Assembly: GCA_029258375.1 (NCBI GenBank)
Contig: JARHZA010000002.1
Location: 253,001 to 317,000 of the forward strand
DNA: 64,000 bases
Direction: 5' to 3'
DNA from: Eubacterium sp.
Lineage (GTDB): Bacteria > Bacillota > Clostridia > Oscillospirales > Acutalibacteraceae
The notes beneath the pieces are model-generated. The model ran no database searches. It was not told the origin of the DNA and saw only the letters and a list, made by a program, of their open reading frames with translations. Below are positions 8,177 to 17,553 of the stretch, piece by piece (within the stretch, counting starts at the first letter, position 1; each line of letters starts with the position of its first letter). The position numbers were made by a program, and so were the translations under genes.

Positions 8177-9988
8177 ATGAAAAATAAAGATTTAGATAAT
8201 TTTGATTTTATTAAGAGCAAATTTGACGAATCTTCATTTGATGTGCCGAATACTCTTGATGAGAATGAAATTAAGAAAAAAATATTATCAAAAGAAAATC
8301 ACAAAATAGTGAAGTTTGAAAACAAAAAAAGAAACAAGATTATGCCTATAATTAGTGCTGCTGCTTGCTTTGCAATTGTTTTAGGTGTTATTTTTGCAAG
8401 TAATATAAATAATTCAAGTAATTCAGATAATCCAAATAAGATTATGTCGTTTCAAAGTTATGATGAAATATCAAGTTTTACAAAAAATCTTGATTCTTCA
8501 TCAGCAGAAACTGAAATGGGTGCAGGCTACAAAAAAATAGGTAATTACGATTTTGACGACAATAAACCTGATATAGTTAAAACTTACGGAAATTACATTT
8601 TTTATTCGTATTTTGATAGTAATAACGATAAAGACAGAAACAAAATTTATATTTATAAAACTGATGCAAAAGAAGCAAACCTTGTTGCAGTTTTAGATGG
8701 GTTTGACTTAGATGAGGATTTTGAAATTTCTAATTTAATCATTAGCAATAATAAACTAATTGTTAATATTTCAGGCTCATTAGAAGAAAGCATAATTAAA
8801 TTTTATGATATTTCAAATCCAGAAAATCCTGTTTTTATTAGTGATTATAAACAAAGTGGATTTTATGTTGATTCAAAAGTTATTAACGGTGTTCTTTACA
8901 CAGTTTCTAATTATTATTGCGAGGATAATAGTATTCCAATAAGTGGTTTTAATGGTAAAATTCAAAAACTTTCACCTAAGGATATTGGGTATTTTACTGA
9001 TTCAAAGTATGCTGAATATGCGGTAATTAGTGCAATAAATATAAGAACTTTAAAAGAATCGTCAAATGCAAAAGCGGTAATCGGCAGTTTTCCTTATATT
9101 CATTTTAGTGAAAATAATATTTTCTTATTTGAAGGTGAACAAATTTATTCAGAAGATGCTGATTTTGTTGTTGATAAAACGAACGATATAAAAAACGAAA
9201 CAAATATTGTTAAAATTGAACTTAAAGCAGATGATATGAAATTATCTGATTTGTTTAAGATACAAGGTGTTATAACAAATAGGTCTTTAATAGATGAAAA
9301 AGATGGTGTGCTTAGAATTTTAACAATTTCAAATAAAAATGTTGAAAATGATTTTGTTAGTAAGTTATATACACTTGATTTAAATTTAAATGTTTTAGGC
9401 TATATTGATAGTGATTTTAAAGAAAGTTTTATCGATGTTGTTTATATAGATAATTATGCTTATATTTATACTGGTAGCGAAAACAGTTTTGTTTATGTTG
9501 TTGATTTAAGCAACCCTAAGAAACCGTTGTTAAAAAGCAAAAATAATACAGATAAAATTCCAGATTTAGTAGTTCCTATAAATGATAGTGAAGTAATTAC
9601 CGTAAGTGAACCAGAAGATTTAGATGGTGATGAAATTGGACTATATAAAATTTCTAACAATGGAGATTTAATATTATTAGATAACAAAAAGATGGATAAT
9701 GTATATACGCAGGCTACTGATGATTACCAATCATTTGTATTTAATAAAGAAAAAAATCATTATGCAATGCCTTGCTATATTGCAACAGAAAAAGAACGTC
9801 AATATGGTGTTATTACATTTGAAATTCAAAATGATAAAATTGTGTTATCAAACAAATTTATAAATGATGATGAAGAATTAATGTATGAGGGAAGATGTGT
9901 TATAATAAACGACTATGTTTATAGTTTTGATAAAAATGACGATATGCCACGTGATAAAAAATTAAGTGTTTTTTCATATAAATATTAA
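8177..9988 (+). CDS. Membrane-anchored beta-propeller protein, putative anti-sigma partner
   Basis: 603 aa: a ~55-residue charged cytoplasmic N-terminus, one membrane segment (IMPIISAAACFAIVLGVIFAS, ~54-75), a short linker and a long extracellular domain. That domain has the KPDIVKTYGNYIFY signature and repeated blade-like strands (IIKFYDISNPENPVF; VYVVDLSNPKKPLL). This resembles the secreted C-terminal beta-propeller family distantly related to WD40 (Beta_propel, PF09826). Co-transcribed with the ECF-like sigma gene. The arrangement suggests the N-terminal tail binds the sigma factor and the propeller senses an envelope signal. That is inference; no zinc-binding anti-sigma (ZAS) motif is visible in the tail. 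Confidence 0.88.
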   Translation: MKNKDLDNFDFIKSKFDESSFDVPNTLDENEIKKKILSKENHKIVKFENKKRNKIMPIISAAACFAIVLGVIFASNINNSSNSDNPNKIMSFQSYDEISSFTKNLDSSSAETEMGAGYKKIGNYDFDDNKPDIVKTYGNYIFYSYFDSNNDKDRNKIYIYKTDAKEANLVAVLDGFDLDEDFEISNLIISNNKLIVNISGSLEESIIKFYDISNPENPVFISDYKQSGFYVDSKVINGVLYTVSNYYCEDNSIPISGFNGKIQKLSPKDIGYFTDSKYAEYAVISAINIRTLKESSNAKAVIGSFPYIHFSENNIFLFEGEQIYSEDADFVVDKTNDIKNETNIVKIELKADDMKLSDLFKIQGVITNRSLIDEKDGVLRILTISNKNVENDFVSKLYTLDLNLNVLGYIDSDFKESFIDVVYIDNYAYIYTGSENSFVYVVDLSNPKKPLLKSKNNTDKIPDLVVPINDSEVITVSEPEDLDGDEIGLYKISNNGDLILLDNKKMDNVYTQATDDYQSFVFNKEKNHYAMPCYIATEKERQYGVITFEIQNDKIVLSNKFINDDEELMYEGRCVIINDYVYSFDKNDDMPRDKKLSVFSYKY

Positions 9989-9994
9989 ACTAAA

Positions 9995-10027
9995 ACAAGG
10001 CTCTAATTTTAGAGCTTTGTTTTTTTG
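9995..10027 (+). terminator. Intrinsic terminator after the sigma/propeller operon
   Basis: Imperfect stem AACAAGGCTCTAA/TTAGAGCTTTGTT followed by TTTTTTT. Confidence 0.85.
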
Positions 10028-10126
10028 TTCTCAATAATCAATAATTAACATTACAATGTTTTTGTCTTATAATATACTAATTTTATATATTATATTGAAT
10101 TTATTATATATCGTATTGACAAATGG

Positions 10127-10142
10127 GTTAGGATATGCTAAC
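10127..10142. promoter_or_regulatory. Operator copy 1, GTTAG-GATATG-CTAAC
   Basis: First of three 16-bp sites with identical 5-bp arms and N6 spacing upstream of the CydDC-like operon. It begins 6 bp after a TTGACA -35-like hexamer at 10116. Confidence 0.65.
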
Positions 10143-10160
10143 GTAATTACCTGATCATAG

Positions 10161-10176
10161 GTTAGCAATTGCTAAT
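10161..10176. promoter_or_regulatory. Operator copy 2, GTTAG-CAATTG-CTAAT
   Basis: Second site, nearly perfect 16-bp palindrome (one arm mismatch). Its start is 34 bp after that of copy 1, and it ends 5 bp before a TATAAT at 10182. Confidence 0.65.
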
Positions 10177-10190
10177 GCTTGTATAATTAG

Positions 10191-10206
10191 GTTAGGTAAA
10201 ACTAAC
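10191..10206. promoter_or_regulatory. Operator copy 3, GTTAG-GTAAAA-CTAAC
   Basis: Third site, preceded by TTA so that its left side reads TTAGGTTAGG, like half of a DtxR/IdeR box. It starts 30 bp after copy 2 and ends 6 bp before a second TATAAT at 10213, i.e. over that promoter's -35 region. Confidence 0.65.
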
Positions 10207-10303
10207 AGATTGTATAATGCAATTTTGCTAATCTTGAAGGATAAAAATATGCTGTATTTATTTTATTAAATTAAAAATTATAAAAGTAAGGTTGTGATTA
10301 AAT

Positions 10304-12043
10304 ATGATGATAAATAAAAGGCTAATCTCAGAACTTGGAGATAGCAAAAAATATGTAGCGGGCAACGTTGCACTTCAGTGGTGTTCTCTTGGTGCAAATA
10401 TCACAATGATGGGTTCAGTTGCGAAATTGCTTCAAGATTTATTTAATAAAAGTGCAGATAGTAAAAGCATTATTACAACAATTTCAATAATGGTTGTTGC
10501 AATGATTATAAGATACGTTTGTGCTTTAGGTGTAAGCAGAATGAGTTATCTTTCATCAAAGTCGGTTAAAAAATCGCTTAGAGAAATGATTTATAAAAAG
10601 TTGCTTAGACTTGGAACTTCTTATAAAGAGCAAGTTAACACATCAGAAATAGTACAGGTGTCTGTTGAAGGTGTAGACCAACTTGAAACCTACTTTGGTG
10701 CATATCTTCCACAATTTTTCTATTCAATGTTAGCACCTTTAACACTTTTTGTTGTTTTAAGTTTTGTTAATGTTCTTTCAGCAGTAATCCTCTTAATCTG
10801 TGTACCAATGATTCCAATTTCAATTGCAGCAGTGCAAACTTGGGCAAAAAAATTGTTGTCAAAATATTGGGGACAGTATACAGCACTTGGCGATACTTTT
10901 CTTGAAAATCTTCAAGGTTTAACAACTTTAAAAATATATCAATCTGATGAGTTCAAAAATAAAGAAATGAACGAACAGTCAGAAAAGTTTAGAAAAATAA
11001 CAATGAAAGTTCTTACTATGCAACTTAATTCAATCACAATTATGGATTTAGTTGCTTATGGTGGTGCAGCCCTTGGTGTTATTGTTTCTGTTTTACAGTT
11101 TAGAGCAGGTAAAGTAGATTTAGCTGGTTGTCTTTTAATCATATTGCTTTCAGCAGACTTCTTTATTCCAATGCGTCAATTAGGTAGTTTCTTCCATATC
11201 GCAATGAACGGTATGGCAGCAAGCGATAAAATATTCAAATTACTCGATTTACCAGAAAACTCAAATAACGGCACAGAATCATTTGATGAAAATGGCGATA
11301 TAGTTTGTGAAAATGTTACTTTCTCATACGATGAAAGCAGAGAAATTTTGCATAGTGTTAATTTAGATATTAAACACGGCAGTTTTACAGCTCTTGTTGG
11401 GGAAAGTGGTTGTGGTAAATCAACAATCGCAGGTCTTTTAACCGGTAAAAACAAGGGCTATGCTGGCAGTATTACAGTTGGTGGCAAAAACTTAAATGAA
11501 ATCAACGAAACAGAATTAGTTAAAAATGTTACATACATAAGCAATAACTCTTATTTATTTAAAGGCACAGTTAAGGATAATCTTTTAATGGGTAACCCTA
11601 ACGCAAGTGATGATGAACTTTGGGCAGTTCTTGAAAAAGTAAATCTTTCAAACTTCTTAAAGGGCGAAAATGGACTTGATACAAAACTTTTAGAAAAAGG
11701 TTCAAACTTCTCTGGTGGTCAGTGTCAACGTCTTGCACTTGCAAGGGCACTTCTACACGATAGTGCAGTGTATCTTTTTGATGAAGCAACTTCAAATATT
11801 GACGTTGAAAGTGAAAACGATATTATGAAACAAATTTATGAACTTGCTAAATCAAAAACAGTTATTTTAATTTCTCACCGTTTAGCAAACGTTGTTAAGG
11901 CAGACAGCATTTATGTATTAAATAGTGGAAATATTGAAGAACACGGTAATCACAATAGTTTGCTTTCTCAAAATGGTCTTTATTCAAAACTTTGGTATGC
12001 TCAACAAAACTTAGAAAATTATGTAAAGGAGGAAACACTATGA
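10304..12043 (+). CDS. ABC exporter half-transporter, CydD-like
   Basis: 579-aa fusion of a six-helix exporter membrane domain (~20-310) and an ATPase (~335-570). ATPase motifs: Walker A GESGCGKST, signature FSGGQCQRLALARAL, Walker B AVYLFDEATSNID, and switch His in LISHR. The stretch around LETYFGAYLPQFFYSMLAP is typical of CydD-family subunits, which pair with CydC. CydDC proteins have been linked to thiol export and to haem handling. No cytochrome bd genes are nearby, so the substrate here is open. The stop overlaps the next start (ATGA). Controlled from the triple-operator region upstream. Confidence 0.9.
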   Translation: MMINKRLISELGDSKKYVAGNVALQWCSLGANITMMGSVAKLLQDLFNKSADSKSIITTISIMVVAMIIRYVCALGVSRMSYLSSKSVKKSLREMIYKKLLRLGTSYKEQVNTSEIVQVSVEGVDQLETYFGAYLPQFFYSMLAPLTLFVVLSFVNVLSAVILLICVPMIPISIAAVQTWAKKLLSKYWGQYTALGDTFLENLQGLTTLKIYQSDEFKNKEMNEQSEKFRKITMKVLTMQLNSITIMDLVAYGGAALGVIVSVLQFRAGKVDLAGCLLIILLSADFFIPMRQLGSFFHIAMNGMAASDKIFKLLDLPENSNNGTESFDENGDIVCENVTFSYDESREILHSVNLDIKHGSFTALVGESGCGKSTIAGLLTGKNKGYAGSITVGGKNLNEINETELVKNVTYISNNSYLFKGTVKDNLLMGNPNASDDELWAVLEKVNLSNFLKGENGLDTKLLEKGSNFSGGQCQRLALARALLHDSAVYLFDEATSNIDVESENDIMKQIYELAKSKTVILISHRLANVVKADSIYVLNSGNIEEHGNHNSLLSQNGLYSKLWYAQQNLENYVKEETL

Positions 12044-13698
12044 AAAAACGTAGTAATTTAAAAGTTATGGCAAGACTAATTACTTTAGTTAAGCCTCTTA
12101 CTCCTTATATGATTTGTGCAATAATTATGGGACTTATTGGTCATTTAACTGCATCATTTATTACAATTTTTGGTGGCTATGCAGTTCTTGATGTTTTAGG
12201 TCTTAGCACAAAAATGTCATTAACATTTATTTTTGTAAGTGTTTGTGTATTTGCACTTTTAAGAGGTGTTTTAAGGTATGCAGAACAGTCTTGTAACCAC
12301 TATATTGCATTTAAACTTTTAGCAATAATTCGTGATAAAGTATTTCAATCTCTCAGAAAACTTTGCCCTGCCAAACTTGAAGGCAAAGATAAGGGTAATT
12401 TAATTTCAGTTATCACATCAGATATTGAACTTCTTGAAGTCTTTTACGCACACACTATTTCTCCAATAGTTATTGCAATTTTGTTTAGCATTATTCTTTG
12501 TATTTTCATTGGTAGTTATCATTTTGTTCTTGGTATAATCGCTTTTCTTGCCTATGTTGTTCTTGGTGTTATCGTTCCAGTTATAACATCAAAAATAGGT
12601 GGCGATGATGCAAAGGAATTTCGTGGTAAATCAGGTAATCTTAGCAGTTTTGTTCTTGATAGTATGCGTGGATTATTTGAAATTATGCAGTACAATGCAG
12701 GAGAAAGCCGTTTAAACAAAATGAACGAGGCAACAGACAGCTTGTCTAAAGACGAAGAAAGAATGAAAAAAACTGCAGGTAAAAATGCTGCAGCAACTGC
12801 GTCTGTTATTCTTATATTTGATATAGCAATGCTTTTTGCATCATCAATGCTTTATACAAAAGGCGTAATTGGTTTTGATGGCGTAGTAATTCCAGTAATT
12901 GCAATGATGAGCTCATTTGGCCCAGTTACAGCTCTTGCAAACCTTGGTAGCACACTTCAAAATACATTTGCATCTGGTAATAGAGTTCTTGATATTTTAG
13001 ATGAAACTCCAGTTACAGAAGAAATTGATGGATTTGAAGAAGTGACATTTAACGGAGCAAGTGCAAAAAATGTTTCATTCTCTTATGATAAAGAATTGAT
13101 TTTATCTGATATTTCAGTTAATGTTCCAAAAAATTCTGTTGTTGGTATTGTTGGTAAAAGCGGTAGTGGTAAATCAACTTTATTAAAATTATTTATGCGT
13201 TTTTGGAATACACAAAAAGGTGTTGTAGAAATTTCAAACACTCCTGTTGATAAGATAAATACATCTAACTTACGTGATATGGAAAGTCTTGTTACACAAG
13301 AAACTCATTTATTCCACGATAGCATAGCAAATAACTTGCGTATTGCAAAACTTGATGCAACAGATGAAGAAATTGAAAATGCTTGTAAAAAAGCATCTGT
13401 GCACGATTTTATATTAAGCCTTCCAAATGGATATGATACTCAAGTTGGTGAACTTGGAGATACATTATCTGGTGGCGAAAGACAAAGACTTGGCCTTGCA
13501 AGAGCATTTTTACACGATGCACCATTTATGCTTCTTGATGAACCAACAAGTAACCTTGATAGCCTTAATGAGGCAATAATTTTAAAATCTCTTGCAGATG
13601 AAAGTGGAGATAAAACAGTTGTACTTGTTTCACACAGACAGTCTACTATGAGAATTGCAGACGAGGTTTACTCTGTTGAACACGGGAGGATGAGTTAA
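12040..13698 (+). CDS. ABC exporter half-transporter, CydC-like
   Basis: 552 aa from the ATG at 12040, which has an AAAGGAGG ribosome site and an ATGA overlap with the preceding gene. The track's start at 11992 lies inside that gene. Six membrane helices (~20-300), then an ATPase domain with Walker A GKSGSGKST, signature LSGGERQRLGLARA and Walker B MLLDEPTSNLD. It should form a heterodimer with the CydD-like subunit. The stop overlaps the start of the YgbA-like gene (TAATG), so all three are translationally coupled. Confidence 0.9.
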   Translation: MKKRSNLKVMARLITLVKPLTPYMICAIIMGLIGHLTASFITIFGGYAVLDVLGLSTKMSLTFIFVSVCVFALLRGVLRYAEQSCNHYIAFKLLAIIRDKVFQSLRKLCPAKLEGKDKGNLISVITSDIELLEVFYAHTISPIVIAILFSIILCIFIGSYHFVLGIIAFLAYVVLGVIVPVITSKIGGDDAKEFRGKSGNLSSFVLDSMRGLFEIMQYNAGESRLNKMNEATDSLSKDEERMKKTAGKNAAATASVILIFDIAMLFASSMLYTKGVIGFDGVVIPVIAMMSSFGPVTALANLGSTLQNTFASGNRVLDILDETPVTEEIDGFEEVTFNGASAKNVSFSYDKELILSDISVNVPKNSVVGIVGKSGSGKSTLLKLFMRFWNTQKGVVEISNTPVDKINTSNLRDMESLVTQETHLFHDSIANNLRIAKLDATDEEIENACKKASVHDFILSLPNGYDTQVGELGDTLSGGERQRLGLARAFLHDAPFMLLDEPTSNLDSLNEAIILKSLADESGDKTVVLVSHRQSTMRIADEVYSVEHGRMS

Positions 13699-14042
13699 TG
13701 CCTAAAACAGTTGAGGAAAAAAGACAACGTGAACAAGAAGTTGTGTCTTTAATGATTAAATTATATTGTAAAAAAAATCATCATACAAAAGACGGACTTT
13801 GTGATGAATGCAAAGAACTTGATGAATACGCAAAACTCCGTAGTAGTAAGTGTCCGTTTATGGAAACAAAAACATTTTGTTCAAATTGTAAAGTTCATTG
13901 TTATAAACCTGAAATGAGAGAAAAAATTAAAAAAGTTATGCGTTTTTCAGGTCCAAGAATGATTTTTTATCATCCTATTTTAGCAATTAGCCATGTTATA
14001 GAATCCCAAAAAGAAAAAAGACGATTGGAAAAAGAAAACTAA
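13698..14042 (+). CDS. YgbA-like cysteine-rich protein (nitrous oxide-stimulated promoter family)
   Basis: 114 aa with the family's cysteine pattern: C-x(9)-CDEC, then KCPF, FCSNCKVHCYKPEMREKI and MRFSGPRMIFYHP. The family is named for E. coli YgbA, which is induced under nitrosative stress; it probably binds metal or an Fe-S cluster through these cysteines (inference). Coupled by a TAATG overlap to the CydC-like gene. The coupling links the transporter to metal or nitric-oxide homeostasis, which fits the metal-regulator-like operators upstream. Confidence 0.85.
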   Translation: MPKTVEEKRQREQEVVSLMIKLYCKKNHHTKDGLCDECKELDEYAKLRSSKCPFMETKTFCSNCKVHCYKPEMREKIKKVMRFSGPRMIFYHPILAISHVIESQKEKRRLEKEN

Positions 14043-14056
14043 TCAAAATTAAACGT

Positions 14057-14101
14057 AAAAAAGTCCTTTGCAGTTGTTATATAATGTGCAAGGGACTTTT
14101 A
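14057..14101 (+). terminator. Terminator of the CydDC-like operon
   Basis: Stem AAAAGTCCTTTGCA / TGCAAGGGACTTTT with a 14-nt loop, 15 bp after the YgbA-like stop codon. Confidence 0.8.
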
Positions 14102-14111
14102 TGTTAAATAT

Positions 14112-14145
14112 AAAAAGCCTGTGGATTATTCCACAGGCTTTTTAA
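14112..14145 (-). terminator. Terminator of the glycerophosphotransferase gene (bidirectional)
   Basis: Perfect stem AAAAAGCCTGTGG/CCACAGGCTTTTT between convergent genes. T-tracts occur on both strands. Confidence 0.88.
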
Positions 14146-14149
14146 TTTG

Positions 14150-17100
14150 TTAAATTATTCTATCACTCTTAAGAAATTCAATAAGTCTATCAGTGTTTTT
14201 ACCGTCATTAAAATCAACAAGTTTTGAATATCTATCAATATATTTTTGTTGTTGAGGGTTATCATAGTTAAATCTAATAGCGTCAGACAAGCCATCAGTA
14301 TTATAGAAGTAATCACCGTAAACGTTATCTTCATTAAGCATAAGTTTAGTTGTAGGGCCGTAGTTTGCCATACATTCGTCTTTTTCTTGCCAGTAGAAGA
14401 TAACACGTTCACCACGATAAAAAGCATCATAAGCAATTGATGAATAGTCTGTAATTAAAAGTCTTGTTTCTTTTAATATGTCATCATATCTTGCATTAAC
14501 AATCATTTTTTTGGCAACAGATTCATCAATATGTTTTAACTCATTAAGTATAAGAGGGTGAGGTAAAATTATAACTTTTTCCTTTAAGTCATCTGGAACA
14601 CTGTTATAAATGTTCATTATCATCTTAAAGTATCCAGTTTTCTTGAAATCATCACGAATTGTGTTGATTTCCCAAGGGCGCCAAGTAGGCATAATAACAA
14701 TTTTGTCTGCATCTTCATTCATTACATTGCGGTCATATTTTGGCAAACCAGATACGTAAATATCTTCTGCAAGGTGTCTTCCAAGTTGTGTAAAGTGATC
14801 GCTTTCTGCTTCTGAAGAAACAACAACTCTGTAACAACCGTTAAGTTTTTTACGGCTGAACATTTTTCTTGATTCACTATCAAGTGATACCATATACATT
14901 ACGCCATGTTGTAAAAATACATAGTTTAAGTTTTTAGAATTTATTTTACTAAGTGCGAAAACATTAAATGTTTTAAGATCAATTGCGTGAACAAGAGCTT
15001 CAGTACCAATAAATGTTTTGCTCTTAAAGAAGTACAAATAATGTTTAAATGTGTACTTATAAATTATATGAGATCTGTATTTTTCTGGAATTTTATCTAT
15101 ATATTCATAGTTCTTGTCTAATATGAAATATACATTTTGATAACCTTCGTCAATTAACTTTTCATAAAGAACGCTTGCGCTTTCTTCATATTTTGAAGAG
15201 TTTTTTTCATACAATAATACAAGTTTTTGTGATTTTTCATCGTTCCAAAACTTAGCAACAACAAATGCAACAGCTTGTTTAAACTGTTCAATGAGTTTGT
15301 CTGAATAGTTAAATGAACGAACATATAAGCTTAGTTTATTGTTAACCATCTGTCTAAATACAGCAACTGTGTCGCTCTCTTTATCATGAATGATTGGACT
15401 TCTAAGGCCAATAAACAAGTTTCCTAATAGTGAGAAATATGAAAGTTGACTTTCAACAATTTTGTTATATTGGTTTTTATAACAAATACTAATTGGGTTG
15501 TTAGAAGGCATCTTTAAAACATCACTCATTGGAACTTTTAAACTATAAATGCCAAAGTGATTTTTAGATTCAACATTATTATTGGCAAAATATTTTGGGA
15601 AATACTTATTGCCGTCAATTGTTATTGAAGTATCTTTTAAAGCAACATCACATGGGGTTTTTAGGCTAAATAAACTTACACAGTGCATATTGTTCTTTGT
15701 TGAAAAGTAAATAGGCAAAATGTTGTTCATAATAGTATTGAGTGCATAACTTTCGTGTGCTATATCACCTTTGTTATTATCAAAATAATATTTGTTTTCT
15801 TCATCGAACATATTGATTTCTTTAAATCCATTGTTCTTTTCAAAAGTTTTTGTTCTATTGATTTTATCTATTGTTTTGTTATTGCAACAGAAAAAGTCGC
15901 CGTGACTTACATAGAATTTTTCTCCACTTAATTTTGATAGAACACCGGCAAGTAAAATATTACCACAAGAAAAATCAACAATTCTATCAGGTTTAATTGA
16001 ATAGAAAATTCTATTTGCTTCTCTTTCAAAGAATTTATTGATTTTATTGCTATCTAATTTGTTACAAATGAATTGAGATGCTTCGTTTATATCCATTTGG
16101 AACGCACTTACAGTTCCAAGGGTTGAAACACTACTATCAAGTGAAGAAATAAATTCTTTGTTTAAAATATTTAAGTTTCTTCTATATGCAATTACAAAGT
16201 TGAATTCTGGATTTTCTGAAATGTATTTTTTTATAGAATCAAATTGTGTTGGAGGCAATGTGCCAGCATTGATGAGGCATAATTTTTTATCTGAATTTTC
16301 ATTTTTTTCTAATTTATAGTAATCAGATTTTCCAGTTACCATAAGTTCAAATAATTTTTCGCAAGTATTTGCACAACCGTTTGTGCAATACTTATCTAAA
16401 AACTCTTGATTATAAACTACTGGCGCTTTCATTTCATTTACAAGGTCTTCAATATTTTCAACAATTGGAAAAGGAAGACTTTCGAAAGGAATATAAACAC
16501 CTCTTGTTGATAGATACTCTTTTTTATCATACGCAAAAAGAATTATTTTTTTCTTTGTTATTGCATAATCAAAAAATACACTTGAATAGTCTGTAATTAA
16601 ACCGTCACAAGCATTAAGAACTTCATATGTGTCATATTTAGATGAAAAATATTTAATATGTTTAAACTTTTTACAGTCAATCTTGCTTGCAAGTAAAAAA
16701 TGAAGATTAACTAAAACAACAACATCATCATCTAATTTCTCGTCGAGTTTAGCTAACATATCAACTGTTTTATTAGTTTGTCTGTCTACATTTGCGGTTC
16801 TACCTGTTCCACGCCAAGTAGGCATATAAGCAAAAACAGTTTTACCTTCAAAACCAAGTGTCTTTTTCATTTCTATGCCTTGCTCTTTATCATAAAAAAC
16901 ATAGTTTCGAGGATAGTTTGCAATAAGGGAATTACCTTTAAAAATATATTTTAAATCGTAATCCTCCATAAAAACTTCACGGGTAAATTCATTTGGAAAA
17001 AGAGCATAGTCACTCATCAAATAGTTTTTTTGAATATTTGCAAGTGACGCAAGGTTAGATTTATCTGCTTTACCAAGTGTTTTTAATGGAGTACCGTGCC

Positions 17101-17491
17101 AAGTATTAAGAAAAACTTGGTCATCTCTTTTATCAAAATATGGTGGGAATGAGTTGTCGGTCATAAGATATTTTGCAGTTGCTAAGAATCTGCAATATTC
17201 ATTAGAATTTCTTTCAACAAGTCCAACTTTTTTAAAACCATAGAAATCCATTCTGTTTTTTGCTTTTTCTTTTGTGTCTTCAGTAACAACAAAAACACAT
17301 TTATAATCGCTCCAACGACTGTTTGTTTCTATCTCTTTTAGCATAGAAAACATATTGCCGTTGATGTTTGAACCTTGCCCACCTTCAATAAAAACAAGTT
17401 TGTCATTGATTGGTAGTTTTAAATAATTTAAATAATCAATCTTTATGTTAGATTTGAATCTTTTTGCTTTGTTTAATATTCTTTTTATCAT
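14150..17491 (-). CDS. Double-module CDP-glycerol glycerophosphotransferase (TagF/TagB-like)
   Basis: 1113 aa, about three times a single TagB-like module. Module 1 (~30-395) has WHGTPLKTLG (131-140), PTWRGTGR and TDYSS. Module 2 (~790-1110) has QHGVMYM (~861), PTWRPWE, LPHPL and TDYSSIAYDAFY. The His in HGT/HGV and in the HP motif are the expected catalytic residues. The middle ~400 residues look like a separate domain of unknown fold. The role is adding glycerol-phosphate (or a similar polyol-phosphate) units to a cell-wall polymer at the inner membrane face. Two active modules in one chain would suit alternating linkages or priming plus elongation (inference). Confidence 0.9.
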   Translation of the reverse strand: MIKRILNKAKRFKSNIKIDYLNYLKLPINDKLVFIEGGQGSNINGNMFSMLKEIETNSRWSDYKCVFVVTEDTKEKAKNRMDFYGFKKVGLVERNSNEYCRFLATAKYLMTDNSFPPYFDKRDDQVFLNTWHGTPLKTLGKADKSNLASLANIQKNYLMSDYALFPNEFTREVFMEDYDLKYIFKGNSLIANYPRNYVFYDKEQGIEMKKTLGFEGKTVFAYMPTWRGTGRTANVDRQTNKTVDMLAKLDEKLDDDVVVLVNLHFLLASKIDCKKFKHIKYFSSKYDTYEVLNACDGLITDYSSVFFDYAITKKKIILFAYDKKEYLSTRGVYIPFESLPFPIVENIEDLVNEMKAPVVYNQEFLDKYCTNGCANTCEKLFELMVTGKSDYYKLEKNENSDKKLCLINAGTLPPTQFDSIKKYISENPEFNFVIAYRRNLNILNKEFISSLDSSVSTLGTVSAFQMDINEASQFICNKLDSNKINKFFEREANRIFYSIKPDRIVDFSCGNILLAGVLSKLSGEKFYVSHGDFFCCNNKTIDKINRTKTFEKNNGFKEINMFDEENKYYFDNNKGDIAHESYALNTIMNNILPIYFSTKNNMHCVSLFSLKTPCDVALKDTSITIDGNKYFPKYFANNNVESKNHFGIYSLKVPMSDVLKMPSNNPISICYKNQYNKIVESQLSYFSLLGNLFIGLRSPIIHDKESDTVAVFRQMVNNKLSLYVRSFNYSDKLIEQFKQAVAFVVAKFWNDEKSQKLVLLYEKNSSKYEESASVLYEKLIDEGYQNVYFILDKNYEYIDKIPEKYRSHIIYKYTFKHYLYFFKSKTFIGTEALVHAIDLKTFNVFALSKINSKNLNYVFLQHGVMYMVSLDSESRKMFSRKKLNGCYRVVVSSEAESDHFTQLGRHLAEDIYVSGLPKYDRNVMNEDADKIVIMPTWRPWEINTIRDDFKKTGYFKMIMNIYNSVPDDLKEKVIILPHPLILNELKHIDESVAKKMIVNARYDDILKETRLLITDYSSIAYDAFYRGERVIFYWQEKDECMANYGPTTKLMLNEDNVYGDYFYNTDGLSDAIRFNYDNPQQQKYIDRYSKLVDFNDGKNTDRLIEFLKSDRII

Positions 17492-17553
17492 ATAAACCTC
17501 ATCTTTAGAACAACGTTACTAAAATTGCATTTTTAAAAATAGATTAGATATTA

